From Pollenia angustigena (taxonomy: Eukaryota > Arthropoda > Insecta > Diptera > Polleniidae): DNA of 64,000 nucleotides. Of this stretch, positions 46,129 to 59,200 are shown piece after piece. The stretch covers positions 64,141,393 through 64,205,392 of the forward strand of contig OV884059.1 of the NCBI GenBank assembly GCA_930367215.1. Direction: 5' to 3'. Under the pieces are notes generated by a model. That model worked only from the letters and a program-made list of their open reading frames with translations. It ran no database searches and was not told the DNA's origin. The position numbers and the translations under genes were made by a program. The first letter of the stretch is position 1; each line of letters opens with the position of its first letter.

Positions 46129-49100
46129 ATACTGACACTACAATTTTACAATTATTAATTTGACAGAAGCCCACATTCATTCTCAGGGAGATCGTGTGTT
46201 ACTTATTCAAGCTATTTTTACTTTGTGTGAGGTGAATATTTGGTTGGAAAAAAGAATATGCAAAATCGGAATCATATTAACATTAACAGAACACACACTC
46301 GCTCACTCTACTCGTATTAAAAAAAACTATTTAGTAAAATTTAAAAAGTAATTAGAATTTAAGTTTGAACATTATTTATTAAATAATCGTAAATTTCATC
46401 ATCATTAAAATTTTAAATGGCAACGTGTAGCATGGCAGTGGTGTAAGCCAGAAAATTGTGTGAAGTTTTGTTCATTTCGCTTGAGTAAACGAATAAAACA
46501 CGCACGCACTCTCTTTCGAACGATGTAAAAAGGAAAAAAGGAAGTGGAAGGAAAAACCCGTAAACGAAGAATAGAATGATGAAATGTTCATACACACACA
46601 AACACACATCTATGCACAAGCGCTCCTCTAAATATGAGATTGTTGTTTCTCTGACATTCTTATTTTAACTGTTAAATAGAATAAATAAGAATAAGTTTGT
46701 GTGTTTATAACTGACAGAGTGGCAAATACATTTAAAAGTATTTCTTCATGGTACAACCAACATTCTCGCTTACAATGTAACACACAATTATCGCACAAAG
46801 TTCATCTGAAGGATAAACAGCAACAAACGCAAGAGAAAAACAAAAAAAAAAAGTGGAAGTGGAAGTGGCATTGTAAAATAAAAAACGTTATGACACAACC
46901 AACACACACGCACAAATACAAACCATCAAGGACAACGATTTTTTTTTTTTTTTTCTTATACTCAATGGAATATTGGTAAAGGACTAATTAATATCAACCA
47001 ACTGTCTAGTATTTGTTTCTCTTTTCTGTTTTTCACGTTTTATTATCTTATTGAACTCATGGATGTTGTTGTAAATCAAGGAATAACTGTGTGTTTGTAT
47101 GTTTTTATTGTACTGGTATAAAAAAGTCAATTAAATATTAATGCTGTGTAGTAGTATTTTATTGGTTTAGGATGATTTGCTTTTAAATCATTTAAATGAA
47201 CTCCACATGCTTTAATCTTTTATTATTTTTAATCAAATTTAGGGCAGAAACCGGGTTTTTATTGTTGGATAGATCTGGAAGCGTTAAGCATTGGCCCTTA
47301 AAAAAAGTGCATGACTTTGGGCAAAACTGGGAGACACGGGTCTTATATCACGTAGAGTTGTCCTTATATGGTTATTTTTGCATGACTTCAAAATTACACA
47401 CAGTGATACACAAAAACATGCGTATTTGAGAACATAAATTTATGAATTATGCGGACTCAAAAAATTTTGCGTTTTCAATTAGAACACACTGCTTTCAGCA
47501 GCCATATTTGTTTGTGCTATTATTTTAATTTTTACTACCTTGTGAATCGCCCGAAAGAATAACTTTATTGATTTGCATTATATTAATTTTCTTCCACAAA
47601 TCATGTATTTATCGTTGGAAAAAATAAAAAACAATTTTGTTCCGTTTAATTCAAATTGATTCAAAACTCGCAAAAATGTTAAAATAGATTATACAAATGC
47701 ATGTTTTACTTATACAACGTATACATATGTATGTAAATACATATGTTTACCCTGCAAACAATTTCCATCGCCGAATCACCACGCGAATCGCGGTACACGA
47801 ATCTTGTGCCGGTTTTCGCGATTCGCCAGAGGATCGCATTTAGCTTCCACGCGATGCATCGCTGCGATGTTAGACAATTTGCCGGCGATGAAAATTGCTT
47901 TCAGGGATATATTACAATAACACACCTTTCACAAATCACTTGCTCAACTGGAATGACAATTTTGCTGATTGCCCTTGAAACCAAATATTAATTTTCCCGT
48001 TACCTTAACAAAACAACAAGAAAAAAAAATTCCATCGAAAGTTATAAAAAAACACTGATGATTGCCGCTACTTGTGTGCGCTCGCATATTCATCGCCTAG
48101 TTGTAAGGCGTAGGCGATGGTTAGCGATTCGTATTCCCTGAATGGGATCGCGTAATCATCGCCAAACAAGCAATCGCCAAAAAATTTCAGAAATGTTTGG
48201 AGGGTATGTGTTTGTGATATCGTACATGATTATGTTAGTGCGTTTATGTAATTGTTGTTCCAGTTGTAGCATGTAACTTACTATAATACATTCTCAAACC
48301 GTCACTCACCCAGCGGGTGTCCTTATTTCATAAATATTTTATTTATTTATGCATATTGATTTTAATTTAATAATTTGGAACAGATTCCATTTATTGGTAA
48401 TGCTTTTGTGTAGGTGTAGATTTTAATAGAACCATTTTTCCAATTGTGCTGCTGCTTCTACTACTGTTTCATCGTCTTTGTAAAAATTATACAATATTTG
48501 TAAACTTAAAACACACACACATATCAGTCCAGTTGGCCAGATTGCCGTTGGCGACATCGTCGTCAATGATGTATGCACGACTTGTCCCCCGTTGTTTAGG
48601 TTTTCTAGAAGACAGTTTACAGGAAATCGTCGTGCACGACTGTTTGAGCGACGTTGTCTTGTAAGTTGTCTTCTATTTAGCTTTGTGTGGGACAGTATGA
48701 GCGACTTTGTCTTATAAGTTGTCGCCTATTAAACTCTATGTGGGACAGTATGAGCGACACTGTCTTATAAGTTGTCTTGTATAAAAGCTACTGACGACAA
48801 AGTTTTCTTGAATGCTATTCAATCACTTGCTTGGTTTTCTTTAAATTCTCACATTCTTTTTTTTTTAATTGTTGATTTAAATACCTACAAAAAATTTACA
48901 AATTAGTTCTAAACAATACAACCAAAAATGATGATGAAATTATTCGCGGGCGGGAAAATGGATTACATGGAGTTGCGCATAGGAGTTGAATATAAAACAT
49001 ATAACAGAAATTAAAATTTAAACTATACTAAAAAACTGTCTGAATTAGATAACCATATAATAATTTTTGTCGTGGACGTCAAAATAGACGACATTGTCAT

Positions 49101-49299
49101 GCAGGTAGTCGTTAATGATAAAGTAGGCGACATTGTCTTTCTTTGTGTCGTGCACGATTTTCGCGACACTTGTTCGAAAATGTCGTTGACGATTTGTTCC
49201 CGCTGTCCCTCACATGTCGTGCAGAAATTAACATTGTCGTGCATCCGTCTTCTAAGATGTCTTAAGGACGGGGCCAACTGGTAGACGTATCTACTCATA
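45947..49299 (+). repeat. Segmental duplication, copy 2
   Basis: Same 3353 bp as 39426-42778. On its left the MITE is complete and on its right the sequence continues into single-copy DNA (49300 onward), so this copy carries the older flanks. A second GTCG-rich element is at 48529-49281. No gene recognised. Confidence 0.95.
48529..49281 (+). mobile_element. GTCG-rich non-autonomous element, second copy
   Basis: The counterpart of 42008-42760 within the duplicated segment; same CCAGTTGGCC ends and internal repeats. Confidence 0.7.
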
Positions 49300-50099
49300 C
49301 TCCATAATTACCTTCTTACATGCTGGGATTGCGCAGTAACCCCTTGTATGGAAAATTTTCGCATTTAAAATCCATTATTTTTGCTCTTCCCTCTTCCTTT
49401 TTTGGATTATACACAAAAAAGCAACAAAAATTTAATAAAAATTGTGCTGCTTAGAACAAAAGTTGTATTTCCCAAAACACCATTGAAAAAATAGACAAAT
49501 ATACCAATACAATGTACATTGTACAATTTAATTGTTGTAAGTTGGTTTTCTTTTTATTCCAATATTAACTTTAAAAAGCACACGCACCCATTTTAACATA
49601 CTGGCACGTTTGTGCTTAAATAAAATGTATAGTTCGTCCTGTAGCTAAACATTCAAATTTTGCAATAGAATTTTAAAGGATAAAAACTAACCACAAAATT
49701 AAAGGATTGAGTTTCATATTATGGGGAACTTAAAATGTTAAGAATTATTAGAAGTCAAATTACAAATATTTTTGTTCTGCACTGTCATATTTTCATACCA
49801 CAATGGAGATCATGACGCGGCTAACATTTAACTCCTTTTTACGTTTATTTTGCTTACTTTTGATTACCAAATAAATAAGTAAGAGTTTTCGGCTATCCGA
49901 ATACATATTTGACTGATTAACAATCAAATATGCTTTTTATATGGAAATCATAGCACTTGTTTGATTTGGTTTTGAGTGTGTCCGGTCAAAACTTATTCTG
50001 GTGGGCATTTGCATCGGTAAAATTTGATATTTTTTTATTCTGTATTTTATGAATTATATACAAAAGGAATTTTTATAATATAATACATTCAATTGCACT
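49300..50099. other. Unassigned DNA
   Basis: About 0.8 kb with no coding frame and no repeat that I recognise. Confidence 0.5.
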
Positions 50100-50710
50100 T
50101 AAGTCCCGATTTGCACTGATTTTTTTATTGATTGGGTCCAACTTGTGTGATAGTGTAAAATACCCTTCAGGAGAACTGGAAAGAGTTTGACACCAATTTT
50201 GTTAATTTTTTTGAGTCGTGCGAAAGTGAACTTGACTTCAACAGACGGACTTGGCTTATGCGACGTAGAATTAGTCAAGGACCTAAAATGTATAGTAATA
50301 TAAAATATATACACTGTGGTCTTAGACGAATATTAAAAAGTTTCAAACGTCATATATAAGCCGATTTCGTTAATTTTCACTACAAGTACTTTTTTAAGAT
50401 AATTTCAGTTGAAAGTGAAAAATGAGCATTAATTATTAAAACGACTTCAAAAAGTAAAGGTTTTTAAGCAAACATTAGAGATTTATGGGTAAAAATTAGA
50501 GGCAGTCGTGTTTTTTGCACTTATCTTTTCCATTTGTATTTATAAAAAATATAACAACATAGTAACCATGAATTCTGGGATCTTCGGAAGCTCCATTTCA
50601 ACAGACAGACAGAAAGAGTGACACTAACAAATACTCTTAACTACTCATAAGGACCCAGAATAAATATCCTTTAAAGGATCATATATAAGTATTATTAAGA
50701 CCCTTTCCAC
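50100..50710 (+). repeat. Diverged remnants of the hairpin-ended repeat families
   Basis: 50160-50340 resembles the 3' part of the element at 28447-29869 (TTTGACACCAATTTTGTT, then CAACAGACGGAC, CAAGGACC, AAAAGTTTCA). 50450-50700 resembles half B of the 1.3-kb satellite (AAAATTAGAGGCAGTCGTG, TTCAACAGACAGACAG, ATAAGGACCCAGAAT). Both are much more diverged than the arrays, so they are older copies. Confidence 0.65.
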
Positions 50711-51285
50711 CTGTGTTGAAGAACATTTAGAAAAACGCCAATAATACTATGAGCTCAGCAGAAATGCGTCTTTGATGGTTTAGGGTTAAAAACCATAAGT
50801 TTTATTAATTATGCCAGCTGGCGATGTCATAGTATAATACACTATTTCTTTCGCGAATTAGTTCATTTTACTCTCTAAAAGAATCAACTCGTTACCAAGA
50901 ACGAACAGTTTGTAGTATGTTGTATAACAAAGGGTTCCTGTTGAGTTATGTGCCTTGTAAAGAGTATTTTTATCCCTTTAGTTTAACTTCCCACCATCGT
51001 TTCTTTTTCCTTGAAACTTACTCTCTTATAGAGATACACATGCTCAGTAGGGATACATCTTTTTTGCCATGTAGTGCATAAAAAACTATAAGAACTGCAT
51101 CTTTAGATTTTCGATATCGTTAAAAAAGGCGTCAAATGAAATTAAGTTTGGAATCAGTAATAATGCATTTACACCTACACCATAAACCGTTTATAAGTTG
51201 TTTATGGTGATAAACTAGTTTGTGAAACTTATTTTTCCATACAAATCATAAACAGGTTTGTAACTAGCTTTTGAGATAAACTAGT
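50711..51285. other. Unassigned DNA with a short inverted repeat
   Basis: Contains a small region (about 51178-51290) with AAACTAGTTT/GTTACAAAC and CATAAAC/GTTTATG words in both orientations, possibly a tiny MITE. No gene seen in the rest. Confidence 0.4.
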
Positions 51286-51418
51286 TACAAACAACCGATT
51301 TTTGCTAATGCAACTCTGTTTTTTCAAAATTGTATATGTGGCCCTTGGTACAACATTTGGTTTTCAGACCATTGTTACAATAAAAATGACTTTGAAGCCT
51401 TAAACAAATTATTATCGC

Positions 51419-52186
51419 CAGAGCTGTCAGATTTTTTTGAGCTCCATCGCCAAACCGGAGTGCAGAAATCGCCAAAAATCCCTAAACGTAAATTTTGTTC
51501 AGTTTTTGTAAATCGCCAAAAACTGAGAAAAATACAAAAAACTCGGCGAAAGTAAATGTTGTGTTGTTTCTGTAATTTTTTTCTAAATAACATAAAATTG
51601 CGATCGTATAAGGGCCTTAAAGCACAAGGGGTTCAAGTGACTTATGTAAAATAATGATACAAAAGCAGTTGTTTCGCTTGTGCTCCAAGCGAAGCAGGTA
51701 TTTTAATGTAAAGTGCTTGAATTATTCACCATATCTAGCGTCCAGATGAAAATCCTACATTCACCTGTTGTGCTCTGAACAACTTCCCCGAACTTTACCT
51801 ATAATTCCATATGTAAACTCAATTTTTGAAAAAGGCACCTTGTGCTTTAAGCCCCTCATATATGTATTCAGTTAAAAAACTTTAATTAAGTACACAAGTC
51901 TATAAGATCGTACACTTCAGCCCCACCGATTTCATTACAGGAGTTTTGACCAGCATACATACTACATATTTGAATTAAAAAAGTTTAAAGTTTTTTTATG
52001 TTAGTAATGATAACAAAAAATGACAAGCTGTTAAGCAAAATCGCCGAAATAATATAAATGACAAAAATAGCCAAGTTAATCGCCAGCTATATCAGAAATC
52101 GCCAGTCGCCAAATGGAAAATCCCATCGCCAAACACGTTTCAGAATCGCCACGTTTGGCGAGAAATCTCCATATCTGACAGCTCTG
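51419..52186. mobile_element. hAT-type MITE (768 bp, with a nested MITE)
   Basis: Ends are CAGAGCTGTCAGAT at 51419 and its reverse complement ATCTGACAGCTCTG at 52186. The flanks ATTATCGC (51411-51418) and ATTATCGG (52187-52194) match in 7 of 8 bases. Both end regions are rich in AATCGCC/GGCGA words. No coding capacity. A second, truncated copy is at 52612. Confidence 0.85.
51611..51856. mobile_element. Nested 246-bp MITE
   Basis: Inverted ends AGGGCCTTAAAGCACAAGG and, from the other side, AGGGGCTTAAAGCACAAGG. It lies inside the hAT MITE and so is younger. The exact target duplication is not resolved. Confidence 0.7.
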
Positions 52187-52611
52187 ATTATCGGGCTTTA
52201 CTAATGCTCAGAAATGCTTTCTAAGACATTGGGGAAAAGATGAATCAAGAATTCCAAAAACACAACGCAGCAACATTTGTGCGGAACGCGCTATCAAAGT
52301 CGTACAAGATATTTTCCCCCAATGCAAATCAACACGAACTCTTAATCTTAAGTAAATTTCACTTAACAAAGATAGTTTTTAGATTTTGATTATAATCATA
52401 TAATTACATTAAGAAATGTAAATAGTTAAATAATTATAAAATAAAAAATTTTGAAAAAATACAACATTTCGAAAAAATAAAAAAAAATTTTAATTTCAAA
52501 AGATTTTGTTATTCGTGCTTAATTCCCAGTTTTTATTCTTGATAAAAACACTTGAAATTTATTGTTGATGGGATAAGCTATTCCTATGCGCATTTCACAG
52601 GTTACTTAGGC

Positions 52612-52790
52612 CAGAGCTGTCAGATTTTTTTGAGCTCCATCGCCAAACCAGAGGTCAGAAATCGCCAAAAATCCCCAAACGTCAATTTTCTTCAGTTTTT
52701 GTAAATCGCCAAAAACTGAAAAAAATACAAAAAAGTCGGCGAAAGTAAATGTTGTGTTGTTTCTGTAATTTTTTTTCTAAATAACATAAA
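52612..52790. mobile_element. Truncated second copy of the CAGAGCTGTCAG MITE
   Basis: 179 bp closely matching 51419-51597, ending at ATAACATAAA where LINE sequence begins. No right end present. Confidence 0.85.
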
Positions 52791-55226
52791 TGCTGTTGTT
52801 ATAAGAACGAACATATCTGATCACTTTTCTACTTTCGAACATATTTCGGCATCCAACATAAATTATAACCAGAGGCCCCCAACATGTTTTCAGGAGAACA
52901 CATGTATAAGCACACACAAAGTCAATAAACTCATAAATGATACAAACTGGAACAACATAATCGCACAAAACAACGTAAATGATATATATAACGCTATTTA
53001 TAAAAAATTTGGTGAAATATACAAAAACGCAAAAGTAAATAAAAAATCCACAAAAAAACGATCTACAAGCCCGTGGATCACCGAAGAAATAGTGAAGTGC
53101 TGTGAACAAAGAGATAAACTGTAAAAAAAATTGATTAACAACAAAACAAATCTAAATTATGAAAGTGACTATAAAAAATTCAGAAACCTAGTAAATAAAA
53201 AAATCTTTAATGAAAAAAACAAATATTATAAAATAAAATTTTTCGAAAACCGGTATAATCCACGAGTAACTTGGCAATTGATAAATGAGATCAATGGTAA
53301 GACTTTTAATAATATAGATGACATAATTCTAAAAAGCTTTAAAAACTACAATATCGAAAGTATATTACATAATTTTGCCACAAGCCTTAATGAAAATGTG
53401 CAGAAAATAATTCACACATGTGATGTAAAAACAAATGTATACCCTGAAATGTCAGTAGAAAATTCAATGTATATTGAACAAGCAACCGAAGAAGAAATCT
53501 TTAATATACTCACCCACTTAAATATTAATAAAGGCCCAGGTATCGACGGCATCAGGCCCAAAGACGTAAAAAATAATGCTGCAATACTAACACCTTTAAT
53601 TACGAAATTAATAAATACAAGTATAAAAGCCTCATATGTGCCAAAGTTGTTAAAAACCTCTGTAATCAGGCCTATATTTAAAAGTGATAAAAAGGATAAT
53701 GTAAACAACTATAGGCCAATAGCCATACTATCAGTAATAGAAAAAGTTTTGGAGGAAGTAATAGTAAAGAGAACTTTTAAATTTTTAACTAAATTTAAAA
53801 TAATACATAAAAATCAGTTCCGCTTCCAAAAAGAAAAAAACATAAATCAACTACTTGGCAAATTTGCAGACAAAATAAATAGCGCTCTTAGTAATGTCGA
53901 ACAATGTTTAGTCATATTTATTGACTTTAGTAAGGCGTTTGATACCTTATCACATTCAAAACTTTTAGCAATACTTGAACGAAATGGCATACGAGGAAAT
54001 GTATTATCCTGGTTTGCCGATTATCTTAATCTTCGTAGTTGCTGCGTAAAAATCGATAATAAATATAGTAAAGAGATAAAGTCAAGTCATGGAGTCCCAC
54101 AAGGATCTAAACTAGGACCACTCCTATATCTGGTTTATGCAAACGACATGCTTAACATCATTACCCAATGTGACACTTATGCGTATGCCGATGATACAGC
54201 AATAGTAGTGACGCACAAAAACATTGAAACTGCAACGGAAATTATGCAAAAACAACTCGATAACGTATGTAAATGGTGCCATGACAACGGCCTTATAATT
54301 AATGCATCTAAAACAAAGCTAATGCACATCAGATAACCACATGTAAGACAAATCAACATCACGCTAAAATATCACGACATAAAATGTATACACAACAGAA
54401 CAAATAATATAAACGATTGCTGCAACACCAATATTGAATTGGTTAACACATACAAATACCTTGGAATTCATGTAGATAGCACATTGAAATGGAAGACACA
54501 CATAAAAGAACTACAAAAGAAGCTACGTAAAGCCGCGTACTCATTGTACCACCTTAGCTATGCCGCGTAGACAACGGTACTCCGCCAGGCATACTTCTCA
54601 TTGGCAGAATCCTACATACGACACGGTATTACCGCCTGGGGAAACTTTGCGTATTGTAAAAGTCTTCAACATACACAAAACCGCATTCTCAAAATACTTC
54701 TCAGAAATAAACAACATAACAAACAAATGCACTCAACACCCAACGAAATGAACACACTTTTACCCACAACATAGCCAACTACACATCGCACAAACATTCG
54801 CAGTATAAGAATATATTACGACAAGTTAACGTTTTAAATATTAAAAATATACATCGACTGACACTTTTGCTAGACCTAAATGACCGCCAATCAACCAATA
54901 CAACACCCGACTTCGCTCAAAAGGTGGACTTAAAGTCGGGACCACAAAAAATAGCTACGGTGACCGAACCCTCAAAGTAATACTACCAAAGATATACAAT
55001 GAAATGCCAACTAGTTTAATGAATATTACAAATAAATTCAAAATAAAAAAAGTCGTTAAAAAATATCTTTTATCATTGCAATAAACTCTAAATAAATTTT
55101 TAATTTCAAATTTTCCAAATTGTATTTACCTGCAGACAAGCCACAAGGCTTCGTGGGTACATTAGCACTAAGGATAAATGTAAAATTGAACAAATTTAAT
55201 GAAAATTAATTGAATTGAAAAAAAAG
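52791..55226 (+). mobile_element. 5'-truncated non-LTR retrotransposon (CR1/Jockey group)
   Basis: Begins inside the end of an endonuclease domain and is joined directly to a MITE fragment, as expected for 5' truncation. It carries a reverse transcriptase with stops, then about 400 bp of 3' sequence with ACAAGCCACAAGGCTTCGTGGG-like text near 55136 (quoted in part: CCACAAGGCTTCGTGGG) and ends in an A-rich tail near 55226. No target duplication recognised. The superfamily is a judgement from RT motifs. Confidence 0.85.
52807..54830 (+). pseudogene. LINE endonuclease end and reverse transcriptase, broken
   Basis: One frame runs through the region but contains stops at 53122, 54334, 54568 and 54772. 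Before the first stop there is the C-terminal endonuclease motif ISDHF and the linker PWITEEIVKCC. The longest open part (53125-54336, about 400 codons) is the reverse transcriptase: NKGPGIDGIRPKDVK, NNYRPIAILSVIEKVLE, FIDFSKAFDTLSH, HGVPQGSKLGPLLYLVYAND and the catalytic YADDTAIV. After 54336 come YKYLGIHVDSTLKWK and further C-terminal text. The catalytic motif is intact but the stops make the gene dead. Confidence 0.9.
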
Positions 55227-55366
55227 GTCATCAGGAAACTTCATCCATAAAGATTTTAGAAAAACTAAAGATATTAAACCAAATAAAACTGTTAAACTTA
55301 TAGGACTAAAATTTATAACCACTACTCCGTGATTCAGTTATGCCTTTGTTTTTTTTCGTTTGGTTT

Positions 55367-55638
55367 AAGGGCCAACCATAATATGCATAGTCTTGCTTAA
55401 CCTACTGTCAAAATTTAATAAAAAGCCTCTCAAATGTATTTAAAAAGTAAAAACAAAATCAAAAAACATTTGATTCCGTACGGAATGTGCGATCAGTTTC
55501 GCACTTTGCTTAAGCAAATGACAGTTTCATAAAACTTAACAAAAATTTTCTTTAAGTTCAATATGGTTTGCCTCATATGATTTACATGTATTCGCACATT
55601 TGCTTAAGCCAACTTAAGCACATTATGGTTGCGCCTTT
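55367..55638. mobile_element. MITE candidate (272 bp)
   Basis: Imperfect inverted ends: AAGGGCCAACCATAAT at 55367 and ATTATGGTTGCGCCTTT at 55638. The body repeats GCTTAA in both orientations. No target duplication found. Confidence 0.55.
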
Positions 55639-56238
55639 AGTCTGCTGAAAAAAGCTGGGTAGGCAAGTAAACAATGTGGTTAAGTAAACCATTATGCACA
55701 CCCTCCGTCACTCAGTACGATAATAGAAATAAATGTTTATTACTTTTTTTTTGATCCCTCTCTCCCTTTCATCTTCTTTTACTGTCGTATGTTGTATAAC
55801 AAATGAGATGTTTTGTTTTCGATTTGAAAGAAAAAATTATTTGTAAAGGTTTCTTTAGTACAATGAGAAAAAAATGGCAGAAATTATGTCAATTTAAAAT
55901 TCTATTATCCTGCCTGCATATTGTAACAAGGTTGTAATCGAGAAAAGAAAAAATCGTATACATATTTAAACACCTTACATGATTACAAAAGATGTAGGCC
56001 ACTTTTAGGTGTTATTAAAAAAACTAAGCAAATGCAGCTTCAGCACACCCCAGAGTACGTTTTAATTTCGAATAAGGAAAAAATTTAAAAAGTAATCAGA
56101 AAAAAATTCTATGTGCGTCATTTAAAAGTAGATAATTGAAATAAAACAACAGGATAGAGGCGAAGAGCAGACAGTAACGGTTGCTTTTTTAATTTTATAT
56201 AAAAAAATTTATAAATATTCAAAAAAAATTTATAAATA
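55639..56238. other. Unassigned DNA
   Basis: AT-rich, no coding frame or repeat recognised. The last bases contain two AATTTATAAATATT repeats just before the tRNA-like array. Confidence 0.5.
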
Positions 56239-56250
56239 TTAAAAGTAACT

Positions 56251-59200
56251 TTTTAATATTTTTAATTAGGCTTAAGTTCATTAAATTTAATTTTCATTAA
56301 ATTATTTTTTTTTTATGAAGAAAGGAATTTTACAACATGAAAATCAATTAAAATTTACTGATAATTTTTTTCATTCTTGACTCAATCTGGGCTCGAACCC
56401 AGGTGTTTACGGACAGGTTACCCTGACATGTTTCGATTGCAACCACTCAATCTCCTCAGAGGGCTTGCCGTTTAACACTCGCAGCCATCGACGACTGCTG
56501 ACGTCATTAGTCAAACATCAATCCTTAAACCAAATTGTATTTAACCTTTGGTAGATCGAAATTTGCTTTGAATGATTATCTATTTTAATTCACTTTAACA
56601 TGTTGTTCCTTTACTTCTGTTTTTTCGTACTTTTGTCAAGAATTCTTCTTGAAGTTCAAAGTACATATTTTTTGTTTTTTCATTTTTTTTGTCTTTCTTT
56701 TTCTTGTTGACCTTTTCAGCACAACTTGAAGGACAAATGCAAACATAGAGCTCGTGCCTTAGCTTTAACAATTATTAGTATTGTGGTTATTTTATTGAAC
56801 TATTTATGGTTTTTAATCCAAATTTTTAATATTTTTAATTAGGCTTAAGTTCATTAAATTTAATTTTCATTAAATTATTTTTTTTTATGAAGAAAGGAAT
56901 TTTACAACATGAAAATCAATTAAAATTTACTGATAATTTTTTTCATTCTTGACTCAATCTGGGCTCGAACCCAGGTGTTTACGGACAGGTTACCCTGACA
57001 TGTTTCGATTGCAACCACTCAATCTCCTCAGAGGGCTTGCCGTTTAACACTCGCAGCCATCGACGACTGCTGACGTCATTAGTCAAACATCAATCCTTAA
57101 ACCAAATTGTATTTAACCTTTGGTAGATCGAAATTTGCTTTGAATGATTATCTATTTTAATTCACTTTAACATGTTGTTCCTTTACTTCTGTTTTTTCGT
57201 ACTTTTGTCAAGAATTCTTCTTGAAGTTCAAAGTACATATTTTTTGTTTTTTCATTTTTTTTGTCTTTCTTTTTCTTGTTGACCTTTTCAGCACAACTTG
57301 AAGGACAAATGCAAACATAGAGCTCGTGCCTTAGCTTTAACAATTATTAGTATTGTGGTTATTTTATTGAACTATTTATGGTTTTTAATCCAAATTTTTA
57401 ATATTTTTAATTAGGCTTAAGTTCATTAAATTTAATTTTCATTAAATTATTTTTTTTTATGAAGAAAGGAATTTTACAACATGAAAATCAATTAAAATTT
57501 ACTGATAATTTTTTTCATTCTTGACTCAATCTGGGCTCGAACCCAGGTGTTTACGGACAGGTTACCCTGACATGTTTCGATTGCAACCACTCAATCTCCT
57601 CAGAGGGCTTGCCGTTTAACACTCGCAGCCATCGACGACTGCTGACGTCATTAGTCAAACATCAATCCTTAAACCAAATTGTATTTAACCTTTGGTAGAT
57701 CGAAATTTGCTTTGAATGATTATCTATTTTAATTCACTTTAACATGTTGTTCCTTTACTTCTGTTTTTTCGTACTTTTGTCAAGAATTTTTCTTGAAGTT
57801 CAAAGTACATATTTTTTGTTTTTTCATTTTTTTTGTCTTTCTTTTTCTTGTTGACCTTTTCAGCACAACTTGAAGGACAAATGCAAACATAGAGCTCGTG
57901 CCTTAGCTTAGCCTTAGCAAGCCCTCTGAGGAGATTGAGTGGTTGCAATCGAAACATGTCAGGGTAACCTGTCCGTAAACACCTGGGTTCGAGCCCAGAT
58001 TGAGTCAAGAATGAAAAATTATCAGTAAATTTTAATTGATTTTCATGTTGTAAAATTCCTTTCTTCATGAAAATAATTTAATGAAAATTAAATTTAATGA
58101 ACTTAAGCCTAATTAAAAATATTAAAAATTTGGATTAAAAACCATAAATAGTTCAATAAAATAACCACAATACTAATAATTGTTAAAGCTAAGGCACGAG
58201 CTCTATGTTTGCATTTGTCCTTCAAGTTGTGCTGAAAAGGTCAACAAGAAAAAGAAAGACAAAAAAAATGAAAAAACAAAAAATATGTACTTTGAACTTC
58301 ATGAAGAATTCTTGACAAAAGTACGAAAAAACAGAAGTAAAGGAACAACATGTTAAAGTGAATTAAAATAGATAATCATTCAAAGCAAATTTCGATCTAC
58401 CAAAGGTTAAATACAATTTGGTTTAAGGATTGATGTTTGACTAATGACGTCAGCAGTCGTCGATGGCTGCGAGTGTTAAACGGCAAGCCCTCTGAGGAGA
58501 TTGAGTGGTTGCAATCGAAACATGTCAGGGTAACCTGTCCGTAAACACCTGGGTTCGAGCCCAGATTGAGTCAAGAATGAAAAAAATTATCAGTAAATTT
58601 TAATTGATTTTCATGTTGTAAAATTCCTTTCTTCATAAAAAAAAATAATTTAATGAAAATTAAATTTAATGAACTTAAGCCTAATTAAAAATATTAAAAA
58701 TTTGGATTAAAAACCATAAATAGTTCAATAAAATAACCACAATACTAATAATTGTTAAAGCTAAGGCACGAGCTCTATGTTTGCATTTGTCCTTCAAGTT
58801 GTGCTGAAAAGGTCAACAAGAAAAAGAAAGACAAAAAAAATGAAAAAACAAAAAATATGTACTTTGAACTTCAAGAAGAATTCTTGACAAAAGTACGAAA
58901 AAACAGAAGTAAAGGAACAACATGTTAAAGTGAATTAAAATAGATAATCATTCAAAGCAAATTTCGATCTACCAAAGGTTAAATATAATTTGGTTTAAGG
59001 ATTGATGTTTGACTAATGACGTCAGCAGTCGTCGATGGCTGCGAGTGTTAAACGGCAAGCCCTCTGAGGAGATTGAGTGGTTGCAATCGAAACATGTCAG
59101 GGTAACCTGTCCGTAAACACCTGGGTTCGAGCCCAGATTGAGTCAAGAATGTAAAAAATTATCAGTAAATTTTAATTGATTTTCATGTTGTAAAATTCCT

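Larger units (their letters stand above)
51286..52355 (+). pseudogene. Protein-like reading frame split by a hAT MITE
   Basis: Upstream of the MITE the frame is open from about 51280 to 51418. Counting the target duplication once, the same frame continues at 52195 and runs to a TAA at 52353-52355, about 99 codons in all. The composition is protein-like and not low-complexity: it contains CICGPWYNIWFSDHC before the insertion and LRHWGKDESRIPKTQ, ICAERAIKVVQDIF after it, with several Cys and Trp residues. TTGGTTTTCAG at 51357-51367 could also be a splice acceptor. I do not recognise the family. It may be the last exon of a host gene or part of another mobile element's protein. The MITE disrupts it. 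Confidence 0.45.

Noticed and set aside
39639..49298. Pairs of identical frames of 63-95 codons in the two duplicated segments
   Set aside because: Identity comes from the recent duplication of the DNA. None has protein-like features; the 95-codon minus frame just reads GTCG-rich repeats.
52777..53109. 110-codon minus frame over the LINE endonuclease end
   Set aside because: The plus-strand frame here encodes recognisable endonuclease/linker text, so the minus frame is a shadow.
56376..56468. Functional tRNA gene
   Set aside because: The T loop is one base short, arms pair poorly, and it repeats in a tandem unit, so it is a tRNA-derived repeat.
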